Below, piece after piece: positions 51,764 to 60,057 of a stretch of 64,000 nucleotides of DNA; the stretch's first letter is position 1, and every line of letters starts with the position of its first letter. Made by a program: the position numbers and the translations under genes. The notes below the pieces were generated by a model. The model searched no databases, was not told the origin of the DNA, and saw nothing but the letters and a program-made list of their open reading frames with translations. The stretch covers positions 248,001-312,000 of the forward strand of contig NZ_JBHUDI010000003.1 of NCBI RefSeq assembly GCF_042678045.1. Reading direction: 5' to 3'. The DNA is from Natrinema amylolyticus_A (GTDB lineage Archaea > Halobacteriota > Halobacteria > Halobacteriales > Natrialbaceae).

Positions 51764-52558
51764 TCACTCCGAGAGCGCGTCGATCTCGAGCGGCGTCGCC
51801 GTCCGCCAGTAGTGATCGAGCGAGTCCTCGGCCCACGAGCGGACGGCGTCGTCGTCAGTGTCGACGGAGGCCCGCAGGATGCCGTTCTCGTCGCGCAAGA
51901 GGAGATAGACGAGCTCGTCGACAATCATGATCGCGATCGGGACGCCCTCCTCTCGAACCCTGATTTCCGCATCGTCGGCGTCGAGCAGCGCCTCGAGTTG
52001 GCGTCGAAGCCCCGATTCGTTGGCCAGCGCGTCGATCGCGTTCCGACCGAAAACCCCTCTGAATCGCTGCTCGCCTGCGGTGACGCGCTCCCGAACGACG
52101 CCCAGCGTCTGTTCGTTGAACGTATGCGAAAACGTCCGTACCTCGTCACCCTCTCGGAGGAACTCGAGCAATCGGCCGAGCGGCGCGTTCGGCCGCGTCG
52201 CGCTGGGAACCGTGATCGTCGCATCCGAGAGCCGCCGCAGGTCGAAATCCATCGCGTGGGTCGGCAGATAGTCGACGATCTCGCGGAGTTTGGCTTCCGT
52301 CTCGAGGATCTCCTGGAGGTCGGTAAACCCAGCCGCGACGAGTCGGCCCGTCGCGGTCGCGACGTACTCACTGCCGTCGTGTCTGATCCACGACCGGTCC
52401 TCGAAGTCACCGAGGATCCGCCCCAGCGTCGCCTGCGACGCCCCCGTCTCGTCGGCCAGTTCGGTCCGCGTGTGTCGCCCCTTCGAGAGCAGTCTGAGTA
52501 CCTCGACGCGGTTTGACGAGAGTGCGAGGAATTCGATCTCCTCGAGCGCTGATTCCAT
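51764..52558 (-). CDS. Haloarchaeal HTH regulator with FilR1-like sensory domain
   Basis: 264 residues from ATG 52558. N-terminal winged helix about 8-75 ('FLALSSNRVEVLRLLSKGRH', 'TRTELADETGASQATLGRIL'), resembling ArsR/MarR folds. The rest is the domain common to haloarchaeal regulators, with the FilR1 'methanogenesis regulatory' middle region ('TRPNAPLGRLLEFLREGDEV', 'TAGEQRFRGVFGRNAIDAL') and 'YLLLRDENGILRASVDTDDD'. Its ligand is unknown. It lies between the spermidine-synthase-like gene (convergent) and the DMT transporter (divergent, 237 bases), so it may regulate the latter. Confidence 0.85.
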   Translation of the reverse strand: MESALEEIEFLALSSNRVEVLRLLSKGRHTRTELADETGASQATLGRILGDFEDRSWIRHDGSEYVATATGRLVAAGFTDLQEILETEAKLREIVDYLPTHAMDFDLRRLSDATITVPSATRPNAPLGRLLEFLREGDEVRTFSHTFNEQTLGVVRERVTAGEQRFRGVFGRNAIDALANESGLRRQLEALLDADDAEIRVREEGVPIAIMIVDELVYLLLRDENGILRASVDTDDDAVRSWAEDSLDHYWRTATPLEIDALSE

Positions 52559-52795
52559 ATGCCCTCTCGTCGCCGTCACGGGAAACCGTTTTCGCACCGT
52601 GCAATGATTTCATGGGGTGCAGCGATAGCACGGTTCCCGACTCTTTCTCGACTCGCTGCCCTTTCTTGCCGTGAAATATTTTCTGAACGAAACTATAAAC
52701 CCGGAACTCGTACGCTATAGTACGATGATCTTCGCTATTCGCGCGTCGCCCGCAACCGGGTCGGCGCAGCCGGTCTCCACGGAGGTGGCGGGATA

Positions 52796-53776
52796 ATGAT
52801 GTCCCGTCGCAGTGCCGTCTTCTTTGCCCTCTCGAGTCTGCTCTTCGGCGGGACCTTCGTCGCCGCGAAGGCCGGGCTGGCGTACTTCCCGCCGCTGTTG
52901 TTCGTGGCACTTCGCTACGACGTCGCGGCGGTGCTCATGCTGGCGTACGTCGGCCTGACCAGCTCGCGGTCGGAACTGCTTCCGCGGAACAGCGGCGACG
53001 TCGCCAGCATTCTCGCGACCGGCGTCCTCGCGATCGGACTGACGAACGCCTTGCTGTTCGTCGGCCAGCAGTACGTCTCGAGCGCCGTCGCCTCGATTAT
53101 CTACAGTCTCAACCCGATCATGACGCCGGTGTTCGCCGCAGCGTTGCTCTCCGACGAACGGCTTTCTCGGCGCGGCGCGGCGGGAATGGGACTCGGACTC
53201 GTCGGCGTCGGGTTCGTGGTCAGCCCCGACCCCGCAAACCTGCTCGGTGGGGCCGTCGGCAAGGGCATCCTCTTTGCCGGCGCGATCAGCGCCGCGCTCG
53301 GTGCCGTGTTGATCCGTCGGGCCGACAGCGGCCTCTCGAGTCCGGTCCGAATCGCCTGGGGACTCCCCTTTGCCGCAGCGCTGAGTCACCTACTGGCCTG
53401 GACGAGCGGCGAGTCGGCGGCCGCGATCACGTGGACGACCGAAGCGCTGCTGGCGCTCGGCTACGTCAGCGTCTTCGCCGGCGTCGTCGCCTACGTCGCC
53501 TACTTCGGACTCATCGATTCGGCCGGCGCGATCCGCGCGAACCTGATCTTCTACGTCGTGCCCGTCGTCTCGACGCTCGGCGGGTGGGCGCTGCTCGGCG
53601 AGACGATCGACGCGCTCGCGATCGCCGGCTTCCTGACGATCTTCGCCGGCTTCGCGGTGCTCGGCAGCAAGTCGATCGACGTCCGCTCGCTGCTCCCGGA
53701 TATCGGCGCCGACGTGCCGTCTGCCGACGACGAGTCGGTCGTCAGAGAAGAACCGCGGGGCTACCGCTCGGACTGA
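52796..53776 (+). CDS. EamA-family drug/metabolite transporter
   Basis: 326 residues from ATG 52796, fixed by GGAGGTG eight bases upstream (52,781-52,787). Ten hydrophobic helices in two EamA repeats: 'SLLFGGTFVAAKAGLAYFPP', 'LTNALLFVGQQYVSSAVASI', 'IYSLNPIMTPVFAAALLSDE' and its counterpart 'LIFYVVPVVSTLGGWALLGE'. Exports amino acids, nucleotides or other metabolites in known relatives; substrate not predictable. The acidic C-terminal tail of about 45 residues is cytosolic. Likely under the divergent regulator. Confidence 0.9.
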   Translation: MMSRRSAVFFALSSLLFGGTFVAAKAGLAYFPPLLFVALRYDVAAVLMLAYVGLTSSRSELLPRNSGDVASILATGVLAIGLTNALLFVGQQYVSSAVASIIYSLNPIMTPVFAAALLSDERLSRRGAAGMGLGLVGVGFVVSPDPANLLGGAVGKGILFAGAISAALGAVLIRRADSGLSSPVRIAWGLPFAAALSHLLAWTSGESAAAITWTTEALLALGYVSVFAGVVAYVAYFGLIDSAGAIRANLIFYVVPVVSTLGGWALLGETIDALAIAGFLTIFAGFAVLGSKSIDVRSLLPDIGADVPSADDESVVREEPRGYRSD

Positions 53777-53812
53777 TTCGCCGCGCTCGAGGCGCTCACT
53801 GCGGATCGCCGA

Positions 53813-54151
53813 TCAGAACAGTGAGAGGTCGCCGGTCACACTGTCGACGCGGTCGTCGGCCGCCGGCCCAACGGCCAGTGCGGTAACGGTGCCGGGCTCG
53901 AGTTGGGTGTGCCCCGCGTCGCGGATGAGCGCGTTGGGGATGCCCTTGCTATCGGCGATCTCCGAGAGTTCGTGCAACTGACGTTCGCTCTCGCCCTTGA
54001 GGACGACTTTCTTCTGGCCGCCCTGTTTCCACTGGGATTGCAACTGGCTGTCTGCCTTCTCGTAGGCTGACAGCGACGCGTGGGCGACCTGTGCGGCGAG
54101 CTTTCCCTCCCCCATGCCGATGTCGGCCCGGGCGACGATGGCCTGCTTCAT
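53813..54151 (-). CDS. pth2: Peptidyl-tRNA hydrolase Pth2
   Basis: 112 residues from ATG 54151. 'MKQAIVARADIGMGEGKLAA' and 'QVAHASLSAYEKA' contain the catalytic Lys-Asp motif, followed by 'KKVVLKGESERQLHELSEIA', 'GIPNALIRDAGHTQLEPGTV' and 'TALAVGPA', all diagnostic for the archaeal/eukaryotic type 2 enzyme. It frees tRNA from prematurely released peptidyl-tRNA. The in-frame upstream ATG at 54,232 is rejected since the conserved N-terminus starts at 54,151. Confidence 0.95.
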   Translation of the reverse strand: MKQAIVARADIGMGEGKLAAQVAHASLSAYEKADSQLQSQWKQGGQKKVVLKGESERQLHELSEIADSKGIPNALIRDAGHTQLEPGTVTALAVGPAADDRVDSVTGDLSLF

Positions 54152-54232
54152 GGCCGACTCGAGGACGGGGATCCCTTTACTTGTACCTATCCTGACGCCG
54201 GAACCGGCAGCCAGCCCGGACGGCGATAGCAT

Positions 54233-54240
54233 TGATATAA
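54233..54240 (+). promoter_or_regulatory. TATA box deciding the MFS gene start
   Basis: TGATATAA is centred 25-26 bases before ATG 54262. A leaderless message would start at that ATG, so the in-frame GTG at 54,241, which lies within the promoter, is not used. Confidence 0.6.
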
Positions 54241-54261
54241 GTGACAGTCACACAATCTTGC

Positions 54262-55434
54262 ATGCAGGAGCGTCGTCGGGTCCTCGTCGTGACGTCGATC
54301 GCACTCTTCCTCTCTGTGCTGGTGTGGTTCAATTATTCCGCGGTGCTCCCGTTAATCGTCGAGGAGTGGGGTCTCTCGGGAACCGAAGCGGGGATCATAT
54401 TCGGCGCGCTCCAGGCGGGCTATCTGGTGGCGATCGTCCCTGCGGGCTGGCTCGCGGATCGCTACTCGCCGCGGTGGGTGATCGCCGTCGGTGCCACTGG
54501 AACCGCCCTCCCGAGTCTCGCGTTCGCCGCGGTCGCCGACGGGCTCCTCGTCGGTACCATTTTGCGATTCCTCTCCGGACTCTTCGTCGCCGGCGTCTAC
54601 GTCCCGGGAATGCGCTTCGTCAGCGATTGGTTCCCCGAGGCCACGCGCGGCCGGGCACTGGGGCTCTACATCGCCACGTACGAACTCGGTAGCGGCTTCT
54701 CGTTCGTCTTCGCGACGGTCGCCGCGGAGGCCGTCGACTGGCGGCTCGCGATCGCCGTCACGAGCGTCGGCGCGCTGTTCGTCGCGCCGGTGATACTCGG
54801 CTTGACCCGCGACAGTCCCGAGCGGACGACATCGTCCGCCGGCGGATTCGATCTCTCGATTTTCCGAAACCGGGAGTATCTCGCTGCGGTCAGCATCTAC
54901 TCGTGGCACAACTGGGAGCTGTTCGGCGTCCGCAACTGGTTGCTGGCCTTTCTCGTGGCGACGCCGGCGTTCGTGGCGACCGACTCGGCGGTCCTGCCGG
55001 GGCTGGTCGTCGGTGCGATGATCGCCATGAGCGGCGTCGGCAACGCCGCCGGCGGCTGGCTCAGCGACCGCGTCGGCCGGCCACAGACGATCGCCGCCGG
55101 CCTCGGTGCCAGCACCGTCCTGAGCGCGACGTTCGGGCTCCTCGGTGGACTGCCGCTAGCGGCGCTCGTCGCCGTGACGCTCGCCTACGGCGTCGTCCTC
55201 GCGCTCGATAGCGCGCCCACGTCGACGCTCGTGACCGAGGTCGTCGCCGACGAACACGTCGGCACCGCGCTGTCGGTCCAGTCGCTGGCCGGCTTCTCGA
55301 CGACGGTCGTCTCGCCGGTCGTCTTCGGACTGGCGCTCGACCGTGGCGGCTACACCGCGGCGTTTCCAACGCTCGCCGCCGGTGCGTTCCTCGGCGTGCT
55401 GTCGGTCGGTGCGCTCGTGTGGACCAGGAAATAA
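54262..55434 (+). CDS. Major facilitator superfamily transporter
   Basis: 390 residues from ATG 54262 (MQERRRVLVVTSIALF), chosen on promoter spacing. Twelve hydrophobic helices; 'GWLADRYSPRWVIAV' is MFS motif A after helix 2 and 'WLSDRVGRPQTIAAGL' the matching loop after helix 8. 'RFLSGLFVAGVYVPGMRFV' and 'YELGSGFSFVF' recall nitrate/oxalate-type transporters but also many unassigned families. No partner enzymes nearby. Drug export or organic-acid uptake both possible. Confidence 0.9.
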   Translation: MQERRRVLVVTSIALFLSVLVWFNYSAVLPLIVEEWGLSGTEAGIIFGALQAGYLVAIVPAGWLADRYSPRWVIAVGATGTALPSLAFAAVADGLLVGTILRFLSGLFVAGVYVPGMRFVSDWFPEATRGRALGLYIATYELGSGFSFVFATVAAEAVDWRLAIAVTSVGALFVAPVILGLTRDSPERTTSSAGGFDLSIFRNREYLAAVSIYSWHNWELFGVRNWLLAFLVATPAFVATDSAVLPGLVVGAMIAMSGVGNAAGGWLSDRVGRPQTIAAGLGASTVLSATFGLLGGLPLAALVAVTLAYGVVLALDSAPTSTLVTEVVADEHVGTALSVQSLAGFSTTVVSPVVFGLALDRGGYTAAFPTLAAGAFLGVLSVGALVWTRK

Positions 55435-55497
55435 GAGCCTCGAGCAACCACGGGTCCCGATCACTGACGGCCGCCCACAATGCAAGTAGGCCGACCG

Positions 55498-56337
55498 TTA
55501 CAGGACGATCGCGTCGTTACGAAGGAGTTCCCGTTCCGTCCGTTTCGCCTCCGGGCCCGCCTCGACGAGTGTCGGCTCGTCGACCGGCTCCGAAAACCGG
55601 TTCGGGTCGGGCTCGAGCGGCTCGAGCATAGACGTAAAGACCGATCCACGCCGGCCGCCGGCCGAGACGATGCCGCCGTACTTGCGCTCGTCGAACGAGG
55701 TATCGTCGGGGTCGGGGAACTGCTCGCGGATGGTCTGTGCTGCCTCTCTGAGGTACGCTGCGGCTTGCTGCTGTGAGTAGCGACTCTCCTCGTAGTACGT
55801 CGTGGCGTACTCGTCGGCCAGTTCCTCTGTGCAGTGTTCCGGCGACTCGTAGTAGATCGATTCCGTCGTGGTGTATCCGGGTGTGAAGCGAATGTTCACC
55901 GTAAAACTGTCTGGATACCGTAAGATAACCGGCGAGAACATCATATCCGTGATGGTTGCTCGCTGTTGGATCCGCCACAGCCCTTCGAAGTAGTACGCAG
56001 CCAGTTCTCCGAGCCGGTCGTCGCGCTCGCCGCGGAAGTAGGCCATCGCGATCTCCTCGTAGCCGTCGCCCGCAATCCGCCTGAGTCGTTGCTTGAAACT
56101 CTCGGCGATGGCGTCGAGTTCTTGCTCGTAGGCGACCGGCAACGGGACCTCGGAGTCGGCGAGTAGCTCTGCCTTCCGCTCTTGGGCGTCCGCCACGATC
56201 ATCATGTTCTCGTGGAACACTCGCTCGGCCGCGCGGTCGGGAAGTGGCGTCCTCACCGCTCGCTGATGCAAGACTTTCGTATCGCCGTTGAAGCGATCCC
56301 GCTCCCCATCCATGCACCGCCGTTCGTCGTGTGTCAT
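55498..56337 (-). CDS. Hypothetical protein, haloarchaeal type
   Basis: 279 residues from ATG 56337. Mostly helical and charged. Notable stretches are 'VFHENMMIVADAQERKAELL', 'QELDAIAESFKQRLRRIAGD', 'AMAYFRGERDDRLGELAAYY' and a beta segment 'FSPVILRYPDSFTVNIRFTP' followed by 'YATTYYEESRYSQQQAAAYL'. No signal peptide, membrane helix or cysteine cluster. The upstream region (56,338-56,400) is markedly AT-rich, unlike the surroundings. No family recognised; single gene. Confidence 0.72.
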   Translation of the reverse strand: MTHDERRCMDGERDRFNGDTKVLHQRAVRTPLPDRAAERVFHENMMIVADAQERKAELLADSEVPLPVAYEQELDAIAESFKQRLRRIAGDGYEEIAMAYFRGERDDRLGELAAYYFEGLWRIQQRATITDMMFSPVILRYPDSFTVNIRFTPGYTTTESIYYESPEHCTEELADEYATTYYEESRYSQQQAAAYLREAAQTIREQFPDPDDTSFDERKYGGIVSAGGRRGSVFTSMLEPLEPDPNRFSEPVDEPTLVEAGPEAKRTERELLRNDAIVL

Positions 56338-56447
56338 TATAATTTATTAGGCCGTACAGACTATAATTTCACTCAGTCGGTAATAGATAGCTATTACCAT
56401 ACACGATATGGATTGACTGCCGCAGACTGCTCGCCACGGACCGAGGA

Positions 56448-56454
56448 ATTTAGG
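56448..56454 (+). promoter_or_regulatory. TATA box of the dCTP deaminase gene
   Basis: ATTTAGG is centred about 27 bases ahead of ATG 56479, the leaderless spacing; this supports that ATG over in-frame codons further upstream. Confidence 0.5.
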
Positions 56455-56478
56455 GCCCCGTACTCGCTCCTACTCGGT

Positions 56479-57081
56479 ATGATCCTCTCCGATGCGGACA
56501 TTCTCGAGCGCCTCGAGGCCGGCGACCTCGTCGTCGAGCCCCTCGATGATCCGGAACTGCAGATCCAGCCTGCCAGTATCGACCTTCGGCTGGGACGGGA
56601 GTTCCTCGAGTTCCAGCGGACGAACATTCCCTGCATCCATCCGAACTCCGAGCGGGAAGTCGACGAGTACGTCACGGAGACGATCGTCGAGGACGGCGAC
56701 GATTTCATCCTCCATCCCGGCGACTTCGTGCTGGGGACGACCCACGAGCGCGTCGAGATCCCGGCAGATCTGATCGCCCACGTCGAGGGCCGGTCCTCGC
56801 TGGGGCGCCTCGCCGTCGTCGTCCACGCGACGGCCGGCCTCTGTGACCCCGGCTATCGCGGCCAGATCACCCTCGAACTCTCGAACCTCGGCACGGCTCC
56901 GGTCGCGCTCACGCCGGGCATGCGGATCTCCCAGCTTACCTTCACCGAACTCAAGACGGAAGCCGAGCGCCCCTATGGCAGCGAGCGTGGCTCCAAATAT
57001 CAGGACCAGGACGGCCCACAGGCCTCTCGCATCCAGAGCGACGACGAGTTCGGCGGCGACCAGCTCGAGCGCGACCGCTGA
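56479..57081 (+). CDS. dcd: dCTP deaminase
   Basis: 200 residues from ATG 56479. 'MILSDADILERLEAGDLVVE', 'QIQPASIDLRLGREFLEF', 'LHPGDFVLGTTHERVEIPAD' and the trimer active-site motifs 'VEGRSSLGRLAVVVHATAG' and 'CDPGYRGQITLELSNLG' identify the dUTPase-fold deaminase. It converts dCTP to dUTP; some archaeal forms also remove diphosphate to give dUMP. The Glu-bearing 'TLELSN' strand is intact. C-terminal tail 'YGSERGSKYQDQDGPQASRI' closes over the nucleotide. Confidence 0.95.
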   Translation: MILSDADILERLEAGDLVVEPLDDPELQIQPASIDLRLGREFLEFQRTNIPCIHPNSEREVDEYVTETIVEDGDDFILHPGDFVLGTTHERVEIPADLIAHVEGRSSLGRLAVVVHATAGLCDPGYRGQITLELSNLGTAPVALTPGMRISQLTFTELKTEAERPYGSERGSKYQDQDGPQASRIQSDDEFGGDQLERDR

Positions 57082-57287
57082 ACGCGCCGACAGGAGGTCC
57101 AGTCCCGACCCGACCGTAGCCACGGGACGTGTCCTGTTGTGGCGCCACGACATGGTGACACGAGGTCGTGGGAGCGCTCGACACCGGCAGCAGCGCCCTG
57201 CTGTGCGTTTCGACCGAGTGAGACGGACTCTCATCGTGCGTTGCCGGGGTGCTTACTAAGAGTCTCCCCATCATACGGCCGACAGCT

Positions 57288-58085
57288 ATGGTCCAAAGAG
57301 ACGAACGAGGCGGTGGCGAGGGTGTCGACGTCGCTGGCCCTGCGGACGCACAGTCGATCGTGTTCGTCCATGGCTCGGTGTTCACGCGGAAAATGTGGCT
57401 GCCACAGCAACGGGAACTCTCCGAGGAGTTCCACACTGTCGCCCCCGACTTACCGGGACACGGGACTCGTGCCGGCAAACCGTTCCGGATGGAGCCGGCG
57501 ATCGACGTGCTCGAGGAGACGCTCGAGACGCACACCGACGGCTCGGCGGTACTCGTTGGACTCTCGCTGGGCGGCTACGTGATCACGGAGTACGCCGATC
57601 GCCACCCTGATCAGGTCGACGCACTGGTGTTGTCGGGGAGTAGCGTGAATCCGACGGGGAAGCTGGAACTCGGGACCCGACTGACGGGCGCGCTCGGGCG
57701 GCTCCTGACCAAACCCGACCTCGGGACACGAGCGATCGAGAAGCTGAACACACGCTGGGTTCGAAATCGGAACCTCCCGCCGGATATCGAACGGGAGATC
57801 ATCGACGCCGGCTTCTATCCGAAGGGGTTCGGCGATGCCGGGCCAGACCTCGCAGGCGAGGACTTCCGGGCGAAGCTCTCGAGCTATCCCGGGTCGACAC
57901 TCGTCCTCAACGGAGAGAACGACAAACTGATGCGCCGGGGTGAGCAGGCTCACGCCGGAGCCGCACAGGATGGCCGCGTGGAAGTGCTGGCGGACGCCGG
58001 CCACATCTGTAACCTTCACCGGCCGGCGACATACACGGATCGGGTTCGACGGTTCGTCAACCGGACTGTCCTGACGCGGCAGTGA
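57288..58085 (+). CDS. Alpha/beta hydrolase
   Basis: 265 residues from ATG 57288. 'IVFVHGSVFTRKMW' is the oxyanion HG motif, 'LVGLSLGGYVITEYADRHPD' the nucleophile elbow (GxSxG), 'TLVLNGENDKLMRR' carries the acid and 'AGHICNLHRP' the His. A helical cap between strands 6 and 7 is present. Esterase or C-C hydrolase type; substrate unknown. TTACTAAGA about 30 bases upstream may be the TATA box. Single gene. Confidence 0.9.
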   Translation: MVQRDERGGGEGVDVAGPADAQSIVFVHGSVFTRKMWLPQQRELSEEFHTVAPDLPGHGTRAGKPFRMEPAIDVLEETLETHTDGSAVLVGLSLGGYVITEYADRHPDQVDALVLSGSSVNPTGKLELGTRLTGALGRLLTKPDLGTRAIEKLNTRWVRNRNLPPDIEREIIDAGFYPKGFGDAGPDLAGEDFRAKLSSYPGSTLVLNGENDKLMRRGEQAHAGAAQDGRVEVLADAGHICNLHRPATYTDRVRRFVNRTVLTRQ

Positions 58086-58141
58086 GTCTGCTCGAAGGAG
58101 CCGCGAAACGGGCGCGAAATTCGGAGTAGCAACGGTTCCGA

Positions 58142-58489
58142 CTGGCCAGCCGGAATCGTCCCGTCAGTGCGTCGTCGAGTCCGACTGCGCCAACTCTCGT
58201 TCGTCATGCAGGTCGTTATGATCCCGAAAAGAGAGGAACGGCATACGCATACGAGCGGATGGAGGAAAACTGGCGCCGGCGGGCAACTCTCACCCCTAAG
58301 GACGCCAACAGTACCGACGGACACAGATCGCACGCCGCCAAGGGGTATGGAACGGCCGTCGCGCTCAACGGCACCGTCGCACTCGTTTGCGACAACGCCG
58401 ATGGTCCGGGGATCACGTACGCGTTCGAACTATGGTCACTCGCGGGCGTTGCCTCACCACGGTACCGATGGGAGGCCTGGTTCGAGTAA
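58142..58489 (+). pseudogene. Remnant of an FG-GAP repeat protein gene
   Basis: One open frame without its own start. It reads '...TLVRHAGRYDPEKRGTAYAY' and 'ERMEENWRRRATLTPKDAN' and 'GYGTAVALNGTVALVCDNAD' and 'GPGITYAFE', ending at TAA 58489. This is the beta-propeller FG-GAP pattern common in haloarchaeal secreted proteins (a GYGTAVAL for FGxSVAL strand, then a GxAYVFE type closing strand). Roughly one and a half repeats survive, with neither signal peptide nor remaining blades. Loss of the rest probably followed insertions next to it. Confidence 0.65.
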
Positions 58490-58586
58490 ATGGCTGCGAA
58501 ATCGCTGGCTGATATTTGGCAGAATAACAACAGCAGTGGCTGGACGAAGCCGTTCGATGGGGATTCAGCGTAATTCGAGGTGGAGC

Positions 58587-58639
58587 CTCCGGCCTCAAGG
58601 AGCGACCGAAGCGTAGCGAAGGGAGCGAGTAGGCCGGAG
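58587..58639 (+). ncRNA. Solitary TnpB right-end hairpin next to an intact tnpB
   Basis: CTCCGGCCT (58,587-58,595) pairs perfectly with AGGCCGGAG (58,631-58,639). The loop has CTCAAGGAGCGACC...GCGAGTAGG, the same signature as the true right end at 60,005-60,053. It lies upstream of tnpB, where a left end should be, so it stems from a separate, lost element. It might still give a guide RNA whose guide would read AGGAAACCGATATGG. Confidence 0.6.
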
Positions 58640-58725
58640 AGGAAACCGATATGGTACGACGAAACTGGCATACCGCGACCGACCGACTCCCGAACGTATA
58701 AGTACCGTTGCCAATTCTCTGAAGT

Positions 58726-59982
58726 ATGGACGTGCGCCGAACCGCCGTCGTGAAACTCGCCGTTTCCGACGAGCAACGCGACGCACTCCACCGAACCGCC
58801 GAGCAATACCTGTACTGCGCGAATCGCACCGCCGACTACTGTTGGTCCGACACTTCCTACACCGAGTGCAAGACCAACAAACGGCAAGTACGGGACGCGC
58901 TCTACTCCGAACTTCGAGAGGAGACGGAGTTACAGGCCCAACTCGTCCAAGCCGCCATCCGTCGTGCCGTTGAAGCCGTCAAAGGCGTTATCGAACGCTG
59001 GAAAAAGGGACAGCGCGTCTCTTGTCCGACGTTCACTGCCGAAACGATGGACTACGACACGCGGAGCGCGACCTTCTACCGAAACAAGGTGTCGCTGGCA
59101 ACGGTTGAGGGCCGGGTCGAACCGTCGTTCATCCTCCCGGTAGACAGCCCGACGCCTTACGAGCAGTACGTTCTCTCCGAGGATTACAAGTTCCGTGAGA
59201 GTACGCTCCGGTACGACGCGGTGAACGACGAGTTCTACCTCAACATCTCTACTCGGCGCTGTGAATCTAACGGCGACGACGCAGAGGTTCCAGCAGATAC
59301 CGGGCACCCCGACCAAACGGTCCTCGGTATCGACCTCGGCGTCAACAGTCTCGCCGTCTCCTCAACCGGGCGCTTCTGGCAAGCTGACGACTACGACCAC
59401 TGGTGCCGCGAGTTCGAGAAGCGACGTGGTGAGATGCAACAGCGAGGCACGCAGGCCGCACACAACGCTTTGCTTCGACTCGGCAAACGCGAAGAAGCGT
59501 GGCGGAAACAGTACATCCACACCGTCGCCAACGAACTTGTCACCGAAGCCGTCGAACACGGCTGCGACGGTATCGTGTTCGAGGACCTAACCGACATACG
59601 CGAGCGACTTCCGCACGCGAAGTGGCACCACATATGGGCGTTCCGACGCCTCTACAAGTACGTCGAGTACAAGGCACCAGAACGCGGTGTCTCCGTGGAG
59701 CAAGTTGAGCCGAACCACACGTCCCAACGCTGTTCTCGAACGGACTGCGGGTTCACGCACGACGACAATCGCCACGGGGAACGCTTCTGTTGCCAGAAGT
59801 GCGGGTACGAGGTGAACGCGGACTACAACGGCGCAAAGAACATCGGGCTACGGTACGCTCGGAAGCGAACACACAAACTCCGTTCCTCGCCCAAGTCGGG
59901 GGGCGGAGACGCAGAAGTAGACCTGCGTATAAATGGTGGGACGGTGACCGGCAAGAGTCACCAGCCTGTTGCTGGCGATTAA
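58726..59982 (+). CDS. tnpB: TnpB, RNA-guided nuclease (IS1341-type element)
   Basis: 418 residues from ATG 58726. RuvC residues: Asp in 'LGIDLGVNSLA', Glu in 'GIVFEDLTDIRERLP', Asp in 'YEVNADYNGAKNIGLRYAR'. Zinc finger 'CSRTDCGFTHDD...CCQKCGYE'. The N-terminal wedge/REC part (about 1-190) differs from the two other tnpB genes in this window, so this is a separate lineage. No tnpA is linked, which makes movement dependent on a helper. Complete and probably active as a nuclease. A TATA-like GTATAAG (58,696-58,702) lies about 27 bases before the ATG. Confidence 0.93.
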   Translation: MDVRRTAVVKLAVSDEQRDALHRTAEQYLYCANRTADYCWSDTSYTECKTNKRQVRDALYSELREETELQAQLVQAAIRRAVEAVKGVIERWKKGQRVSCPTFTAETMDYDTRSATFYRNKVSLATVEGRVEPSFILPVDSPTPYEQYVLSEDYKFRESTLRYDAVNDEFYLNISTRRCESNGDDAEVPADTGHPDQTVLGIDLGVNSLAVSSTGRFWQADDYDHWCREFEKRRGEMQQRGTQAAHNALLRLGKREEAWRKQYIHTVANELVTEAVEHGCDGIVFEDLTDIRERLPHAKWHHIWAFRRLYKYVEYKAPERGVSVEQVEPNHTSQRCSRTDCGFTHDDNRHGERFCCQKCGYEVNADYNGAKNIGLRYARKRTHKLRSSPKSGGGDAEVDLRINGGTVTGKSHQPVAGD

Positions 59983-60057
59983 TCGTCGGGAGTCCACATC
60001 AAAGCCCCACCCTCAAGGACCGAGGCGCGGAGCGCCGAGGGAGTAGGGTGGGGTAGT
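59983..60057 (+). ncRNA. Predicted guide RNA and right end of the tnpB element
   Basis: CCCCACCCT (60,005-60,013) pairs with AGGGTGGGG (60,045-60,053), enclosing GGCGC-gga-GCGCC and the CCTCAAGGA...GAGTAGGG signature. It follows the tnpB stop by 22 bases, the normal place of the omega RNA. The adjoining TAGTTTACGAGCGCCG, the guide position, is the 3' end of yihY. The element therefore ends on the yihY stop codon. Confidence 0.65.

Larger units (their letters stand above)
58086..58725. other. 640-base stretch with a gene remnant and a solitary TnpB end
   Basis: No intact gene. It contains the FG-GAP remnant (58,142-58,489) and the hairpin 58,587-58,639, listed separately. The rest, including 58,490-58,580, shows nothing recognisable. 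The last 90 bases lead into the tnpB gene. Confidence 0.7.
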
